Shown piece after piece: positions 50,391-60,095 of a stretch of 64,000 nucleotides of DNA. How positions within the stretch are numbered: the first letter of the stretch is position 1; every line of letters starts with the position of its first letter. Location: positions 1-64,000 of the forward strand of contig NZ_MUXN01000036.1 of the NCBI RefSeq assembly GCF_001995215.1. Direction: 5' to 3'. Below the pieces are notes generated by a model. The model was not told the DNA's origin and made no database searches. It worked only from the letters and a program-made list of their open reading frames with translations. The DNA comes from Amycolatopsis azurea DSM 43854. GTDB lineage: Bacteria > Actinomycetota > Actinomycetes > Mycobacteriales > Pseudonocardiaceae. The position numbers and the translations under genes were made by a program.

Positions 50391-51830
50391 ATGACTTCGT
50401 CCGATTCACCCTTCATCACCGAGCCGCCCCGCGGCCGTCTGGCCCGCATCGCCACCCGCAGTGCGGCCTGGTCCGAAAAATGGTTCCCCAACACACTCGT
50501 CTTCGCGCTGCTCACCGTCGCGGTCGTCGCTGTCGCCGCGATGGGGATCGGTTCGTCACCCGCCAAGGTCGCCACCGTGTTCGGGGACGGGTTCTGGGAT
50601 CTGATCCCCTTCACCATGCAGATGGCCATGGTCGCCATCGGCGGTTACGTCGTCGCCACCGCCGGGCCGGTCCGCAAAGCCATCACCCGGCTGGCCCGCG
50701 TCCCCGGCAACCCGCGCGCGGCCATCGCCATGGTCGCCGCGGTCAGCCTGCTGTCAGCGCTCCTGAACTGGGGGTTCAGCCTCATCTTCAGCGCGCTTCT
50801 GGTACGACGGCTAGCCGAACGGCACGACCTGCGCATGGACTATCGGGCCGCGTCCGCCGCCGCCTATCTCGGCCTCGGCGGGAGCTGGGCGCTCGGTCTC
50901 AGCTCCTCCGCCGCGCAACTCCAGGCCAACCCCGCCAGTATCCCCAAATCGCTGCTCCCGGTCACCGGCGTCATCCCCTTCCGAGAGACCATCTTCAGCT
51001 GGCAATCCCTCCTGCTCGCCGCGGTCATCGTGGTCGTGTGCGTGATCGTCGCGTTCCTGACGGCTCCCCGGGCATCGGCCGCTCGCACCGCGGCTGACCT
51101 GGGCATCGACCCACGTGATCCCGTCGAGGACGACACTCCTCGGTCACGCCCCGGCGAATGGCTCGAGTACAGCCCGCTGCTGACGATCGTCGTCGTCGCC
51201 CTGGTCGGAGGCTGGGCTGTTCAGGAGTTCGCCGGCAACGACCCCATCGTCGCGATCTCCGGCCTCAACACCTACAACCTGCTGTTCCTCACGCTCGGCC
51301 TGCTGCTGCACTGGCGCCCCCGCCGATTCCTCTCCGCGGTCACCAAAGCGGTCCCCGCCACCGGCGGTGTCCTGATCCAATTCCCGTTCTACGCCGGTAT
51401 CGCGGCGATCATGACCAAGGCGACCGACGGTGCCGGCACGTCGATCTCCCATCACCTCGCCGCGCTCTTCACCTCCGCGGGCAACGACACCACGTTTCCG
51501 CTGTTGATCGGCGTCTACTCGGTGGTGCTCGGCTTCGTGATCCCCTCAGGCGGCGGTAAATGGATCATCGAGGCGCCGTATGTCATGCAGGCCGCGAACG
51601 ACGCGCACGTGAACCTCGGCTGGACGGTGCAGATCTACAACGCCAGCGAGGCCCTGCCCAATCTGATCAATCCCTTCTGGATGTTGCCGTTGCTCGGGGT
51701 TCTCTCCCTCAAGGCACGCGACATCGTCGGCTACACGTTCGTCTACCTCATCGCGTTGTTCCCGATCGTGCTCGGGTTGCTGACGTTGCTGTCAGCGACC
51801 TTGCCCTACCACCCGCCCATCCTGCCCTGA
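50391..51830 (+). CDS. AtoE-type short-chain fatty acid transporter family
   Basis: 479-residue polytopic transporter with about 12 hydrophobic segments, of the AtoE / TIGR00366 family. Typical stretches are WSEKWFPNTLVFALLTVAVV, GFWDLIPFTMQMAMVAIGGY, AAAYLGLGGSWALGLSSSAA and FVIPSGGGKWIIEAPYVMQA. ATG 50391 has GGGAG upstream. In this operon it probably imports the acid that the molybdoenzyme or cyclodeaminase-like protein uses. Confidence 0.88.
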   Translation: MTSSDSPFITEPPRGRLARIATRSAAWSEKWFPNTLVFALLTVAVVAVAAMGIGSSPAKVATVFGDGFWDLIPFTMQMAMVAIGGYVVATAGPVRKAITRLARVPGNPRAAIAMVAAVSLLSALLNWGFSLIFSALLVRRLAERHDLRMDYRAASAAAYLGLGGSWALGLSSSAAQLQANPASIPKSLLPVTGVIPFRETIFSWQSLLLAAVIVVVCVIVAFLTAPRASAARTAADLGIDPRDPVEDDTPRSRPGEWLEYSPLLTIVVVALVGGWAVQEFAGNDPIVAISGLNTYNLLFLTLGLLLHWRPRRFLSAVTKAVPATGGVLIQFPFYAGIAAIMTKATDGAGTSISHHLAALFTSAGNDTTFPLLIGVYSVVLGFVIPSGGGKWIIEAPYVMQAANDAHVNLGWTVQIYNASEALPNLINPFWMLPLLGVLSLKARDIVGYTFVYLIALFPIVLGLLTLLSATLPYHPPILP

Positions 51831-51845
51831 CGTGGAGGGACAGTC

Positions 51846-53189
51846 ATGACCCTAGACAGCGTTTCGAGCACGTTGTACGAGGCGTTCGTCCGGAAGAACC
51901 CGGCCGAAACCGAATTCCACCAGGCCGTTTACGAAGTCCTCCACGCCATCCAGCCCGTGCTGCGCCGCAGCCCCGAACTGCGCGACGCGGCGATTCTCGA
52001 ACGGCTGTGCGAGCCGGAGCGGCAACTGATGTTCCGCGTCGTCTGGACCGACGACTCCAGGCGTGTCCAGGTCAACCGCGGCTTCCGGGTCGGCTTCAAC
52101 TCGGCCCTGGGGCCTTACAAGGGCGGACTGCGGTTCCACCGCGACGTCACCCTCGGCACGATCAAGTTCCTGGCCTTCGAACAAATCTTCAAAAACGCCC
52201 TCACCGGCCTCGGCATCGGTGCGGGTAAAGGCGGATCCGATTTCGACCCGACCGGCCGCAGCGATACCGAGATCATGAGCTTCTGCCAGGCATTCATGAC
52301 CGAACTCCATCGGCACATCGGTCCCGCCACCGACGTACCCGCCGGTGACATCGGCGTCGGCTCACGCGAGATCGGCTACCTGTTCGGTCAGTACAAGCGC
52401 CTGACCAATCGCTACGACTCCGGCACGCTGACGGGCAAGGACCCCTTACTCGGAGGGATCCCCGCGCGCCCGGAAGCAACCGGGTACGGCACCGTGTACT
52501 TCCTTCAGGCGATGCTGGCAGCCAGAGGAGAGTCCCTCGACGGCTACACGGCCGTGGTGTCCGGATCCGGAAACGTCGCCTTTCACGCGATCGCCAAACT
52601 CCGCGAACTCGGTGCGGTACCCGTCGTGTGCTCGGACTCGGGTGGCTATGTCCACGACCCGGCCGGGATCGATCTCGAGGTGCTCCGAGACCTCAAGGTC
52701 ACCCGCCGCGAACGGCTGTCCGCCTATCCGGAACACGTACCGTCCGCGCGATTCTTCCCCGGCGAGTTCCCTTGGGACGTGCCTTGCGACGTCGCTCTTC
52801 CCTGCGCCACCCAGAACGAACTCGACGAACAGGACGCGCTCAGACTGGTCAAGAACGACGTGCGAGCGGTCGCCGAGGGCGCCAACATGCCCTGCACTCC
52901 TGCCGCCGTGCAGATCTTCCGCGAAGCGGGCGTCGCGTTGGCGCCGGGCAAGGCGGCCAACGCAGGCGGCGTGGCCACCTCCGCCCTGGAGATGAGACAG
53001 AACGCCGCACGCGACCGCTGGACCTTCGACCACACGGACCGGACTCTCCGGAAGGTCATGGAAGACATCCATACCGAATGCCTCAGCACCGCCGAGGAAC
53101 ACGGGCTGTCCGGCGACTACGTCATCGGCGCCAACATCGCCGGATTCCGCACCGTCGTCGCCGCGATGGAGGCGAACGGTTACATCTGA
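51846..53189 (+). CDS. gdhA: NADP-type glutamate dehydrogenase
   Basis: 447-residue hexameric-type enzyme that interconverts glutamate with 2-oxoglutarate and ammonia. Core motifs: GPYKGGLRFHRDVTLGTIKF with the catalytic-site Lys, FKNALTGLGIGAGKGGSDFD, DVPAGDIGVGSREIGYLFGQ, RPEATGYGTVYF and the nucleotide site VVSGSGNVAFHAI. Length and motifs fit the bacterial 450-residue class I enzyme (usually NADP-dependent). Placed at the end of the molybdoenzyme operon, it may recycle ammonia released upstream. A strong terminator follows at 53194. Confidence 0.93.
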   Translation: MTLDSVSSTLYEAFVRKNPAETEFHQAVYEVLHAIQPVLRRSPELRDAAILERLCEPERQLMFRVVWTDDSRRVQVNRGFRVGFNSALGPYKGGLRFHRDVTLGTIKFLAFEQIFKNALTGLGIGAGKGGSDFDPTGRSDTEIMSFCQAFMTELHRHIGPATDVPAGDIGVGSREIGYLFGQYKRLTNRYDSGTLTGKDPLLGGIPARPEATGYGTVYFLQAMLAARGESLDGYTAVVSGSGNVAFHAIAKLRELGAVPVVCSDSGGYVHDPAGIDLEVLRDLKVTRRERLSAYPEHVPSARFFPGEFPWDVPCDVALPCATQNELDEQDALRLVKNDVRAVAEGANMPCTPAAVQIFREAGVALAPGKAANAGGVATSALEMRQNAARDRWTFDHTDRTLRKVMEDIHTECLSTAEEHGLSGDYVIGANIAGFRTVVAAMEANGYI

Positions 53190-53193
53190 GACC

Positions 53194-53241
53194 GCGAGGT
53201 GGTGGCTCCCCGCCGCCAGAGCCACCACCTCGCCCCTTTTT
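53194..53241 (+). terminator. Rho-independent terminator
   Basis: Perfect 15-base stem (GCGAGGTGGTGGCTC) with a 10-base loop, followed by CCCTTTTT, five bases after the glutamate dehydrogenase stop. It ends the molybdoenzyme operon. Confidence 0.92.
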
Positions 53242-53382
53242 GCCCGCCAAAAACAGATTCGCGGCCGAATCCAGCCGTTGATGACAACGAAACGCGCGCT
53301 TCCACTCAGACGCCGGATCTGGAGGCCCGATGAACGACCATGACAGCGCGCTGCCCTGGAATGTCTTCGCGGACCTGGTTCG

Positions 53383-54351
53383 TCAGGAGCATTTCCAGGT
53401 GGCGGGCAGCCAGGTCTGACCGTCCGCCGAAGCGCGCTGCCCGGCGAGCTCGTCGGTCTCCGTTACCACTCGAACCCTCCGTTCGGCGGTGATGTTTCCG
53501 AGGAACGTGGCCCCTCGCCACACACCCAGCTCCCGTTCGGTGCCGCCGACCGGGGTGTACGAAGCGACCATCAGCCCATGGGAGTTGACGCTCCTCGGAG
53601 TGGGGCGGTCCTGTGCCTCGTACCGGTGCACCAGACTCCCCGTGGTGTCCCACTTGTGCAGGCCGGTGTAGTCCCCGAACGCCTGGCCGAGCGCGTAACC
53701 GCCCTGGAAGACCTGGACCTGGAGGTTGGGCGAACCGGCGAGCCCGCGGGTGGTGCCGTCCGGGGACCACACCGAACCCTTCTCCGTCACCACGCTGCCC
53801 GCGTTGTCGATGCCGATCGCCACATCGTCGGCGATGATCCGGTAGGCGCCCGGCTGGCTCCGCTTCCACACGACGCTGCGATAGGGATCCGGGAACTTGT
53901 AGGCACTGCCGACGACGTCACCCGAGTCGTTGATCGCCGTGGCGGACGTGACGGTTCCCGCAGGGGCGGGAAGCGTCTGGAACGAGCCGTCGCGGTACAC
54001 GAAAGCCGAACTCGAACGCCCGTCGTACCCGACGATCTCGCCGCTGCCGTTGACCCCGGCAACGCTGATGGACGTGCTGACCGGCGCGTTCACGGCGACG
54101 GGCTGGCCGTTGTGCCAGAGCAGCACCCTTCCGTCGGGCGCCTGGCCTGCCAAGTAGCCGTTCGAGCCCGCGGCGCTCACCGACCCGCTCGTCACACCCG
54201 CCGGCAACGGAAGATACGACGGCGTCCAGGCGCATTGATCCTGAGTTCGCTCCTGGGCCAGGGCCGGCGACGACGCCATGATCCCTCCCCCGACGAGGAT
54301 CACGCCGACGACCGCCGCTCTTACCAGCCGCGCTCGAAACTTCAACCCCAT
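53383..54351 (-). CDS. Secreted HAF-repeat-like protein
   Basis: 322-residue exported protein with signal peptide about 1-32 (VVGVILVGGGIMASSPALAQ). The mature part has repeated strands of the form GSGEIVGYDGRSSSAFVYRD, NDSGDVVGSAYKFPDPYRSV and NSHGLMVASYTPVG, like the HAF repeats of extracellular proteins that build a beta-propeller. The two cysteines (QCAWTP and WKCS at the end) could close the propeller. Function unknown. Confidence 0.75.
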   Translation of the reverse strand: MGLKFRARLVRAAVVGVILVGGGIMASSPALAQERTQDQCAWTPSYLPLPAGVTSGSVSAAGSNGYLAGQAPDGRVLLWHNGQPVAVNAPVSTSISVAGVNGSGEIVGYDGRSSSAFVYRDGSFQTLPAPAGTVTSATAINDSGDVVGSAYKFPDPYRSVVWKRSQPGAYRIIADDVAIGIDNAGSVVTEKGSVWSPDGTTRGLAGSPNLQVQVFQGGYALGQAFGDYTGLHKWDTTGSLVHRYEAQDRPTPRSVNSHGLMVASYTPVGGTERELGVWRGATFLGNITAERRVRVVTETDELAGQRASADGQTWLPATWKCS

Positions 54352-54496
54352 TGGTCCCTCCAGTAAAAAGTTCGATCTTCATACGGAGCACGTCGCGAAC
54401 CACACGAGGTTGCCCCGTCCTCGCGGTCGTGACCTATCCGTGATGAGCACGCCACCTGCTTCCACCGGAGGACGGGTGATTGGCCATGCTGGCCGG

Positions 54497-55240
54497 ATGC
54501 GCCTCCTCCCCTCTTCCCCGCGTGGTCGCAAGGGCGTGGTGATCGGCCTGATCGTCGCGGTCGTGCTGGCAGCGTCGGCCTACGGCCTCGACTTGCTGGT
54601 CAACGCACGGACCTTCCAGTTCTACGGCGGCCTCACCCACCGGGTCGACGTGCCGGACAAGGTCGTGGCACTCACCTTCGACGACGGGCCGGATCCCGCG
54701 GGCGCTGTCGGGCTTCTCGACAGCCTGGCTGCCGCAGGGGTTCCCGCCACCTTCTATCTGACCGGCCGGGAACTCGAACGAAACCCGGACCTCGGCGCGA
54801 GGATCGCCACAGCAGGCCACGAGGTCGGCAACCACTCCTACTCCCACGGGCGAATGGTCTTCGTGTCCGCCGAGACGGTGGCCACCGAGATCGAGCGCAC
54901 CGACGCCCTGATCCGCCGGACCGGCTACCGCGGCGAGATCACCTTCCGGCCGCCCCACGGCAAGAAGCTGCTGGCCCTGCCGCGCTACCTCGCCGATCAC
55001 CGGCGTCGCACGATCATGTGGGACGTCGAACCGGACTCCTACCCCGAGGTGGCCGCCAGTGCCTCCGGCATCGTCGAGCACACCGTCGAGCACGTCCGGC
55101 CAGGCTCGATCGTCCTGTTGCACGGGATGTATCAGAGCCGGGCCACGACCAGACAGGCAGTGGTCCCCCTCGTCGAGCGGCTGCGCGGACTCGGCTACCG
55201 CTTCGTCACGGTGTCGGAACTGCTGGCCCGACGGCCCTGA
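54497..55240 (+). CDS. Polysaccharide deacetylase (NodB domain)
   Basis: 247-residue membrane-anchored or secreted CE4 enzyme. After one membrane segment (VVIGLIVAVVLAASAYGLDL) come all five NodB motifs: TFDDGPDP, HSYSHGRM, RPPHGKK, WDVEPDSY and LLHG. It should remove acetyl groups from an N-acetyl sugar such as peptidoglycan or chitin. ATG 54497 (MRLLPSSPRGRK) is preferred; ATG 54443 is an in-frame alternative, and neither has a strong ribosome-binding site. Confidence 0.88.
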   Translation: MRLLPSSPRGRKGVVIGLIVAVVLAASAYGLDLLVNARTFQFYGGLTHRVDVPDKVVALTFDDGPDPAGAVGLLDSLAAAGVPATFYLTGRELERNPDLGARIATAGHEVGNHSYSHGRMVFVSAETVATEIERTDALIRRTGYRGEITFRPPHGKKLLALPRYLADHRRRTIMWDVEPDSYPEVAASASGIVEHTVEHVRPGSIVLLHGMYQSRATTRQAVVPLVERLRGLGYRFVTVSELLARRP

Positions 55241-55322
55241 TGACCATCCCCTTTCCAGAAGTGGACGCGGTCATGGTTCCAGGCCTTTCCCAACCTCACT
55301 CTGAACAGGTTGGGAGGAGTGC

Positions 55323-55865
55323 TCATGGCGTTCCGGGACAATGCTCTGAGCGGAGCAGACCGTAGACGAGCACATCGACATACTCGCCGTGCAGGAAGGA
55401 CCTGCCGCGCATGACCCCTTCCCGGCGGAACCCCAGGCGTTCGAGGGCTTTCTGCTCGCCGAGGTTACCGCCATTGGTGAGGGCTTCGATTCTGTTCGCG
55501 GTCGTGCGGCCGAACAGGTAGTCCACGAGCAGCCTCTGCGCCACCGTGCCCACCCCCTGTCCACGATGCTCGGGTAGCACCCCCACGCCGATCTCGTAGG
55601 TGACACCCGAGGGGAAGCCGCGGGGCTTCCAGGTGGTGATGCCGATGACCGTGTCGTCGGCCCGCGCGATCGCGACCGCCGCGGACTCGGCGGAGATGTA
55701 CCCGTCGATCTCCCATCGCTTGCGACGTGCCCTCGGATCACCGAACCCGGGCCAGTCGAACTCGCCGAGCGCATCAGGATCCGCGCAGAGGCGGTCGAGA
55801 AAGGAGAGGTCTGCCTCGGTGAACGCCCTCAAGTGGACTTTGTCCGGGCGGTTCGCTGGAGTCAT
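55323..55865 (-). CDS. GNAT family N-acetyltransferase
   Basis: 180-residue acetyltransferase of the RimJ/RimL-like group. The CoA-binding motif is in YEIGVGVLPEHRGQGVGTVA, and NRIEALTNGGNLGEQKALER followed by LGFRREGVMRG is the usual C-terminal part. ATG 55865 (MTPANRPDKVHL) is preferred over a start nine bases upstream. No partner gene shares its direction. Substrate unknown. Confidence 0.85.
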   Translation of the reverse strand: MTPANRPDKVHLRAFTEADLSFLDRLCADPDALGEFDWPGFGDPRARRKRWEIDGYISAESAAVAIARADDTVIGITTWKPRGFPSGVTYEIGVGVLPEHRGQGVGTVAQRLLVDYLFGRTTANRIEALTNGGNLGEQKALERLGFRREGVMRGRSFLHGEYVDVLVYGLLRSEHCPGTP

Positions 55866-55944
55866 GGAGGCCACAGTATCGCGCCCGGAACATCACCCGT
55901 CAGGAAGTGAACGCCTTGTGATTGCTTTACCAGGGCGTGTTCTC

Positions 55945-56674
55945 CACCGAGCTCGACGGCGCGACGAGGCCGTGCCCGCGGCGACCTCGGGGCGCGCACC
56001 GAACCGAAGGGCGCCGACGAACTGGCCGAACTCACCATGACCGTCAACGACATGGCCGAGTCCGTGCAGACGTCGATGACCACGATGGAGCGGATGCGCA
56101 ATGACGCCAAGAGGTTCGCCGCGGACGTCTCCCACGAATTGCGTACCCCGCTGAGCACCCTCACCGCGGTGGTGGAAGTGCTCGCGACCACCACGGACGG
56201 GATGGAGCCCGATGCCAGGGAATCCGCGCAACTGGCCATCACCGAAACCCACCGGCTCGTGAACCTCGTCGAAGACCTGATGGGGATCTCCCAGTTCGAC
56301 GCCGGAACGGCTCAGCTACGGCTGGAGGAATTCGACGTCGCCGACGCCGTGCACCGCTGCCTGCGTGCTCGTCGGCAATGCCCTGCGCCACGGTGCGCAA
56401 CCCGTCCGCGTGCGCGTCTCCACGTCCGCCGCCAAGGTGTACGTCGAGGTGACCGACCACAGCCGCGGGCTCTCCGAAGAGGTCTTGCCGCACGTATTCG
56501 ATCGCTTCTACAAGGCCGACACCGGGCGCGCCCGTACCCCTGGCAACGGGCTCGGCTTGGCGATCGCCAAGGAGAACCCCCGCGCGCACGACGGCGACCT
56601 CGACGCGTACGACATCACGGGCGCCGGCGCCCGCTTTGTCCTCGAGCTGCCCCCGGAATCCGGAGGCCAGGTGA
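55945..56674 (+). pseudogene. Sensor histidine kinase remnant
   Basis: Begins inside a HAMP domain (RGDLGARTEPKGADELAELT, about 55985) without the sensor and membrane segments. HisKA follows: AKRFAADVSHELRTPLSTLT with the His, and VEDLMGISQFDAGTAQLRLE. At about 56365 the frame changes abruptly to VGNALRHGAQPVRVRVSTSA (N box) and VTDHSRGLSEEVLPHVFDRF, GNGLGLAIAKE. The intervening HATPase part is missing. So it has lost its N-terminus and carries an internal deletion and frameshift. No response regulator gene is beside it. Confidence 0.8.
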
Positions 56675-57148
56675 AACTTCTTCGAGCATTGGCCGCTTGC
56701 TCGCTGCTCGCGGGCTGCGGCGTGAGCCCGGACGGGCCGACACCCGGCGGTGACGCCCCGACCGGAGTCGCGCCCGGCGTGACGCTGTACTTCGTCGACG
56801 CGCAGCAGCGCTTGCAGCCCGATGAGCGCAGGAGCGGCAGACTGGGTTCGATCGCCGACGCGCTCGCGCTACTGTTCAGCGGAGCCGCTCCCGGCCAGGG
56901 CCTGCACACCGAAATCGCGCTGTCCGCGCTCCCCCCGGGTCACGGTGACGACCGAACTCGAACTCATCCAGCTCAACCTTCCCCTGACGCGCAGAGAGGT
57001 GTCGCCGTTGGGGATCGATCAGATCGTCTGCACCGCGCTCGGCGTCCATGTGCAGGGCGGCGGTGCGCGCACAGCGAAAGTGCGGCTCGGATTCACCATC
57101 GGGACCACCGAAGCGGACGCGTCGCGGACGTGCCTCTTGATCAAGTAA
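56671..57148 (+). pseudogene. GerMN-like lipoprotein, frameshifted
   Basis: Starts GTG 56671 with lipoprotein signal VKLLRALAACSLLAGC, then GVTLYFVDAQQRLQPDERRS and GSIADALALLFSGAAPGQGL. Near 56935 the frame shifts to RVTVTTELELIQLNLPLTRR, GIDQIVCTALGVHVQGGGAR and the end at 57148. The pattern resembles lipoproteins found downstream of envelope kinases in actinobacteria (GerMN-type). Both this and the preceding kinase are broken, so the locus is decaying. Confidence 0.7.
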
Positions 57149-57613
57149 ACCGACCGAGTGGGCAGGAGATCGCCACCGACACTTTCGGATCGCGTCGCTC
57201 TTGTACAAGCATCGTCCGCACAACCTGACGAGGTAGCGTTCCAAGGCTGGCGGGCCAAGCGACAGAACCCGGCATTCGCGAGCCCGAGAGGCGTTCGAGA
57301 GGTCTGAAACAGTCTTTGTTCGGCATCACTCGACACCGTCCGACACGCCGAGGTGCCGACTCTTGATCAGCCGGTTGCCGACTGCCGATTCGCAGGCTGA
57401 GGGACTGTCCCTACTCGAATATCATCGTCTTGTCGTTCAGCCACCCTGAGCTCTCACACCAATTTTCCTGGAGCAGATCTGGAGCACAGCGCCGGTCACA
57501 ACTGCACCCAACGACGCCGAACCGCATCGAACAGCCAACAACTACGCCAGCCGACCAGCGGGTTCTCGATAACCGCAGGTCAGCGCTCCGCGCGTACCTC
57601 ACTGGCAGCGAGG
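57149..57613. other. Gene-free interval
   Basis: 465 bases between the decayed lipoprotein and the hypothetical gene ending at 57614. The short open frames on both strands have no start signals and no family features, and base composition looks less GC-rich than the genes. I see no RNA gene or strong palindrome. Confidence 0.5.
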
Positions 57614-58081
57614 TCACTGCACTGTGAGCTGCCAGTCGAGGACGATGGCGATCTCATGGAATGCCGGGATGACTGTGAAGTCCAGCAGGCTCGCTGCCGC
57701 CCCGATGTGCAGGAACACGCCGTCGCTACCAGGAAACCAGATCATCTCGGTCGAGTCCCCTGCATCGAATTCGATGGCCACGTCGCCGACCCACCACGAA
57801 TCGCCATCGACCGCTCCCAAGAACGACGCCAGCCCGTCAGCTTCGGTGTCCGATTCAAGCTTCCCCAGGGGCCTGGCCACCCGTGACCGGCCTTCGCCGG
57901 TCGCGGTGGCCACGAACCTCAGAAATCTTTGCTTCTCCTCGACGCCAGCGGCTTCCGGCCACTGCACCGCCAGCGACTCGAAGGTCGGAGGCACGTCAGC
58001 CTGGGCGACGAAATCTGGTGCCATCTCGGCGAACTCGCCGGGCTCATCGCGGAAGACGATCACCTCGACCGGGTCACTCAT
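57614..58081 (-). CDS. Hypothetical protein
   Basis: 155-residue acidic soluble protein of no family I recognise. It starts ATG 58081 with GGAGGA five bases upstream, which supports it as real. Sequence: MSDPVEVIVFRDEPGEFAEM at the start, WWVGDVAIEFDAGDSTEMIW in the middle, a hydrophobic end (LHIGAAASLLDFTVIPAFHE). It stands alone; the style resembles small immunity-type or DUF proteins, but nothing more can be said. Confidence 0.65.
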   Translation of the reverse strand: MSDPVEVIVFRDEPGEFAEMAPDFVAQADVPPTFESLAVQWPEAAGVEEKQRFLRFVATATGEGRSRVARPLGKLESDTEADGLASFLGAVDGDSWWVGDVAIEFDAGDSTEMIWFPGSDGVFLHIGAAASLLDFTVIPAFHEIAIVLDWQLTVQ

Positions 58082-58279
58082 ATTTTCCTCCAGACCCGGA
58101 AGACCCGCCTGGCCGTCCGCTTCTTACCCGTGTGGATGTGCCATCGCCCCACATGCCGCGGTGTGCACCACCCCCATCCCTCACGACGACGAACGCCATC
58201 GACGCAGTCTCGCCTCGGCCTGTCGGGGACCGGGCGTGATCGAGAGGTTTGACCCGCCCGACCGAGCCGTTTGATCGTC

Positions 58280-58297
58280 ACGACCACACGTGGTCGT
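58280..58297. promoter_or_regulatory. Dyad in the 58082-58442 gap
   Basis: ACGACCAC-AC-GTGGTCGT, 8-base perfect arms, about 145 bases upstream of the membrane protein gene at 58443. It may be an operator; no regulator is adjacent. Nothing else was seen in this 361-base gap. Confidence 0.45.
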
Positions 58298-58442
58298 TAC
58301 ATCACCGTCTGAGGTGAACCTCACTCTTGCCAAGCGCCGCCAGGTCCCGTAAAGACACTGCTCATAGTCATTCCGGAGCCAAATTGAGCAAACCGCTCAA
58401 CCTTCCGGACGGCGCACCTCACCCCACCCCGGCAGGAGATCC

Positions 58443-60095
58443 GTGAATCAGTACGCCCCAGCTCGCCCCGCGGACCCGGATGAGCTTTCGCGCCCCACGC
58501 ACCGTCAGTGGCGAAGACCCGGTCTGGTCGCGTTGTGGCTGTTCGCGGTCGTCCCGTTCGGGCTGGCTCTGTTCACCGCCGTGCGAGCACCGAAAATGCA
58601 CGTATTGCTCGATTACTGGCATGTACTGGCGAAAATCACCGACGACAACGGCGATCTGCTGCTCGGTCAGGTGTTCACCTACCACCTCGATCAGCCCTTC
58701 GTCCTGCCATCACTGCTGTTCTGGGCCGACGCGGCGTGGTTCGGCGGGGACAACCGGATCCTGACCATCCTCACGGTGCTGCTCATGGCCGGAATCGTCG
58801 CCTGCCTGTACTCGATGCTCCCGGAATCCCTGTCCGCCACTACGAAATCCGTCGTCCTGGCAGGCTTCTCGTGGTTACTGTTCAGCTCCCACGCGGCCGA
58901 ACTGTGGTTGCAGGGCACCAACGGGATCAGCTGGATCCCGGCGGTCTTCTTCTGTGTGCTCGCGATCGCCTGCGCGCACCGCGGCAAGAGCTGGATAGCG
59001 GGGGCCGCCGCGGCGCTGGGCTGCCTCAGTTTCGGCGCCGCACTACCGATCTGGTTCGTCCTGGCCCTGATCGCCTGGCTGCGCAAGGACTCCCGCCTAC
59101 GCGTCCTGATCCCCAGCGGGATCGGCATTGTCGTTGTCGCGGCGTGGTTCCTGACCAAACCCTCCGATCAACACTCGCTGGCCACATCGGCATTCGACCC
59201 CGACGGCAGGCTGTCCGTCCTCGCCGCCGCACTCGGTGGGCTGTGGTCGGCCGACATCGCCGTCGTCGCGATCATCGCCGGCGGGCTCACCATCGCCGCA
59301 CTGATTCATGTTGCCCGCAAAGCGAATCCACAGGTCGCCGGCTGGATCGCAGTCGCCACCTACGCCATCCTGCTCGCAGGCATGCTCGCGATGGGCCGCA
59401 CGACCGACCAGGTCCCCGGCGGCAACGTCGGACTGATCAGCCGGTACGTCATCATCGGCGCACTCGCGACCAGCGCCCTGCTGGCCTTGACGGCGATCAA
59501 CCGTCCACAATGGCCACTACGGCAGCTGATCGTCGCCACCGTGACCGTCGCACTCGTCACCCACGCCATCGGCGGCGCCAAAGCCGATCGCGTCCGAAAC
59601 GACTACGGCCCCCTCAACCTCGCCGCCACCGCCCTGCGCGTCGACGCACCCACCGTCCTCGACACCTTGCACATCCAGCGCGCCGCCGCACCCGCCGCCC
59701 GATCGCTCGGCGCCTACCCCTTCAACGACACCTTCACCCTCGGCTGCGGCGGCCCCGAACTCGGCAGCCACCTGCCCACAGCGGCGCCACTCCCCGGCGG
59801 CACGGAACCCGGGGACACGCGCGGAGAAATCGGCACCCCGCTGACCGGGGACACACTCCTCAGCGGCTGGGCCACCATCGGCGGAACGAGAGCTGACTGC
59901 GTCCTCGTCGTCGACCAGAACGACATCGTCATCGGCGGCGGCCTCATCGGCCTGCCGAGTTCGGTCGCCAAGACGAAGACCGCAGCACCGGAAGGAATGG
60001 CCTGGCAAGCAGTCGCCCCCGCCGGAGCCACCATCGGAGCAGTAATCGCCTTCAAGACAGGTACGTCCTACCGACTGCAAACGCAGGAACGATGA
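58443..60095 (+). CDS. Polytopic membrane protein, glycosyltransferase-like
   Basis: 550-residue protein with about ten hydrophobic segments between residues 30 and 380, followed by an exported C-terminal domain of about 150 residues that contains two cysteines (FTLGCGGPELG and TRADCVLVVDQ). The topology, with an early loop LDYWHVLAKITDDNGDLLLG, resembles uncharacterised GT-C or O-antigen-type membrane proteins of actinobacteria, but no catalytic motif is clear. GTG 58443 has AGGAG upstream. Role unknown. Confidence 0.72.
   Translation: MNQYAPARPADPDELSRPTHRQWRRPGLVALWLFAVVPFGLALFTAVRAPKMHVLLDYWHVLAKITDDNGDLLLGQVFTYHLDQPFVLPSLLFWADAAWFGGDNRILTILTVLLMAGIVACLYSMLPESLSATTKSVVLAGFSWLLFSSHAAELWLQGTNGISWIPAVFFCVLAIACAHRGKSWIAGAAAALGCLSFGAALPIWFVLALIAWLRKDSRLRVLIPSGIGIVVVAAWFLTKPSDQHSLATSAFDPDGRLSVLAAALGGLWSADIAVVAIIAGGLTIAALIHVARKANPQVAGWIAVATYAILLAGMLAMGRTTDQVPGGNVGLISRYVIIGALATSALLALTAINRPQWPLRQLIVATVTVALVTHAIGGAKADRVRNDYGPLNLAATALRVDAPTVLDTLHIQRAAAPAARSLGAYPFNDTFTLGCGGPELGSHLPTAAPLPGGTEPGDTRGEIGTPLTGDTLLSGWATIGGTRADCVLVVDQNDIVIGGGLIGLPSSVAKTKTAAPEGMAWQAVAPAGATIGAVIAFKTGTSYRLQTQER

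Noticed and set aside
40829..53189. Secondary-metabolite biosynthetic cluster
   Set aside because: No PKS, NRPS, terpene or RiPP genes; regulators, transporter and enzymes fit catabolism instead.
57411..57627. Small genes on either strand
   Set aside because: The two frames overlap each other, lack ribosome-binding sites and show no family features.
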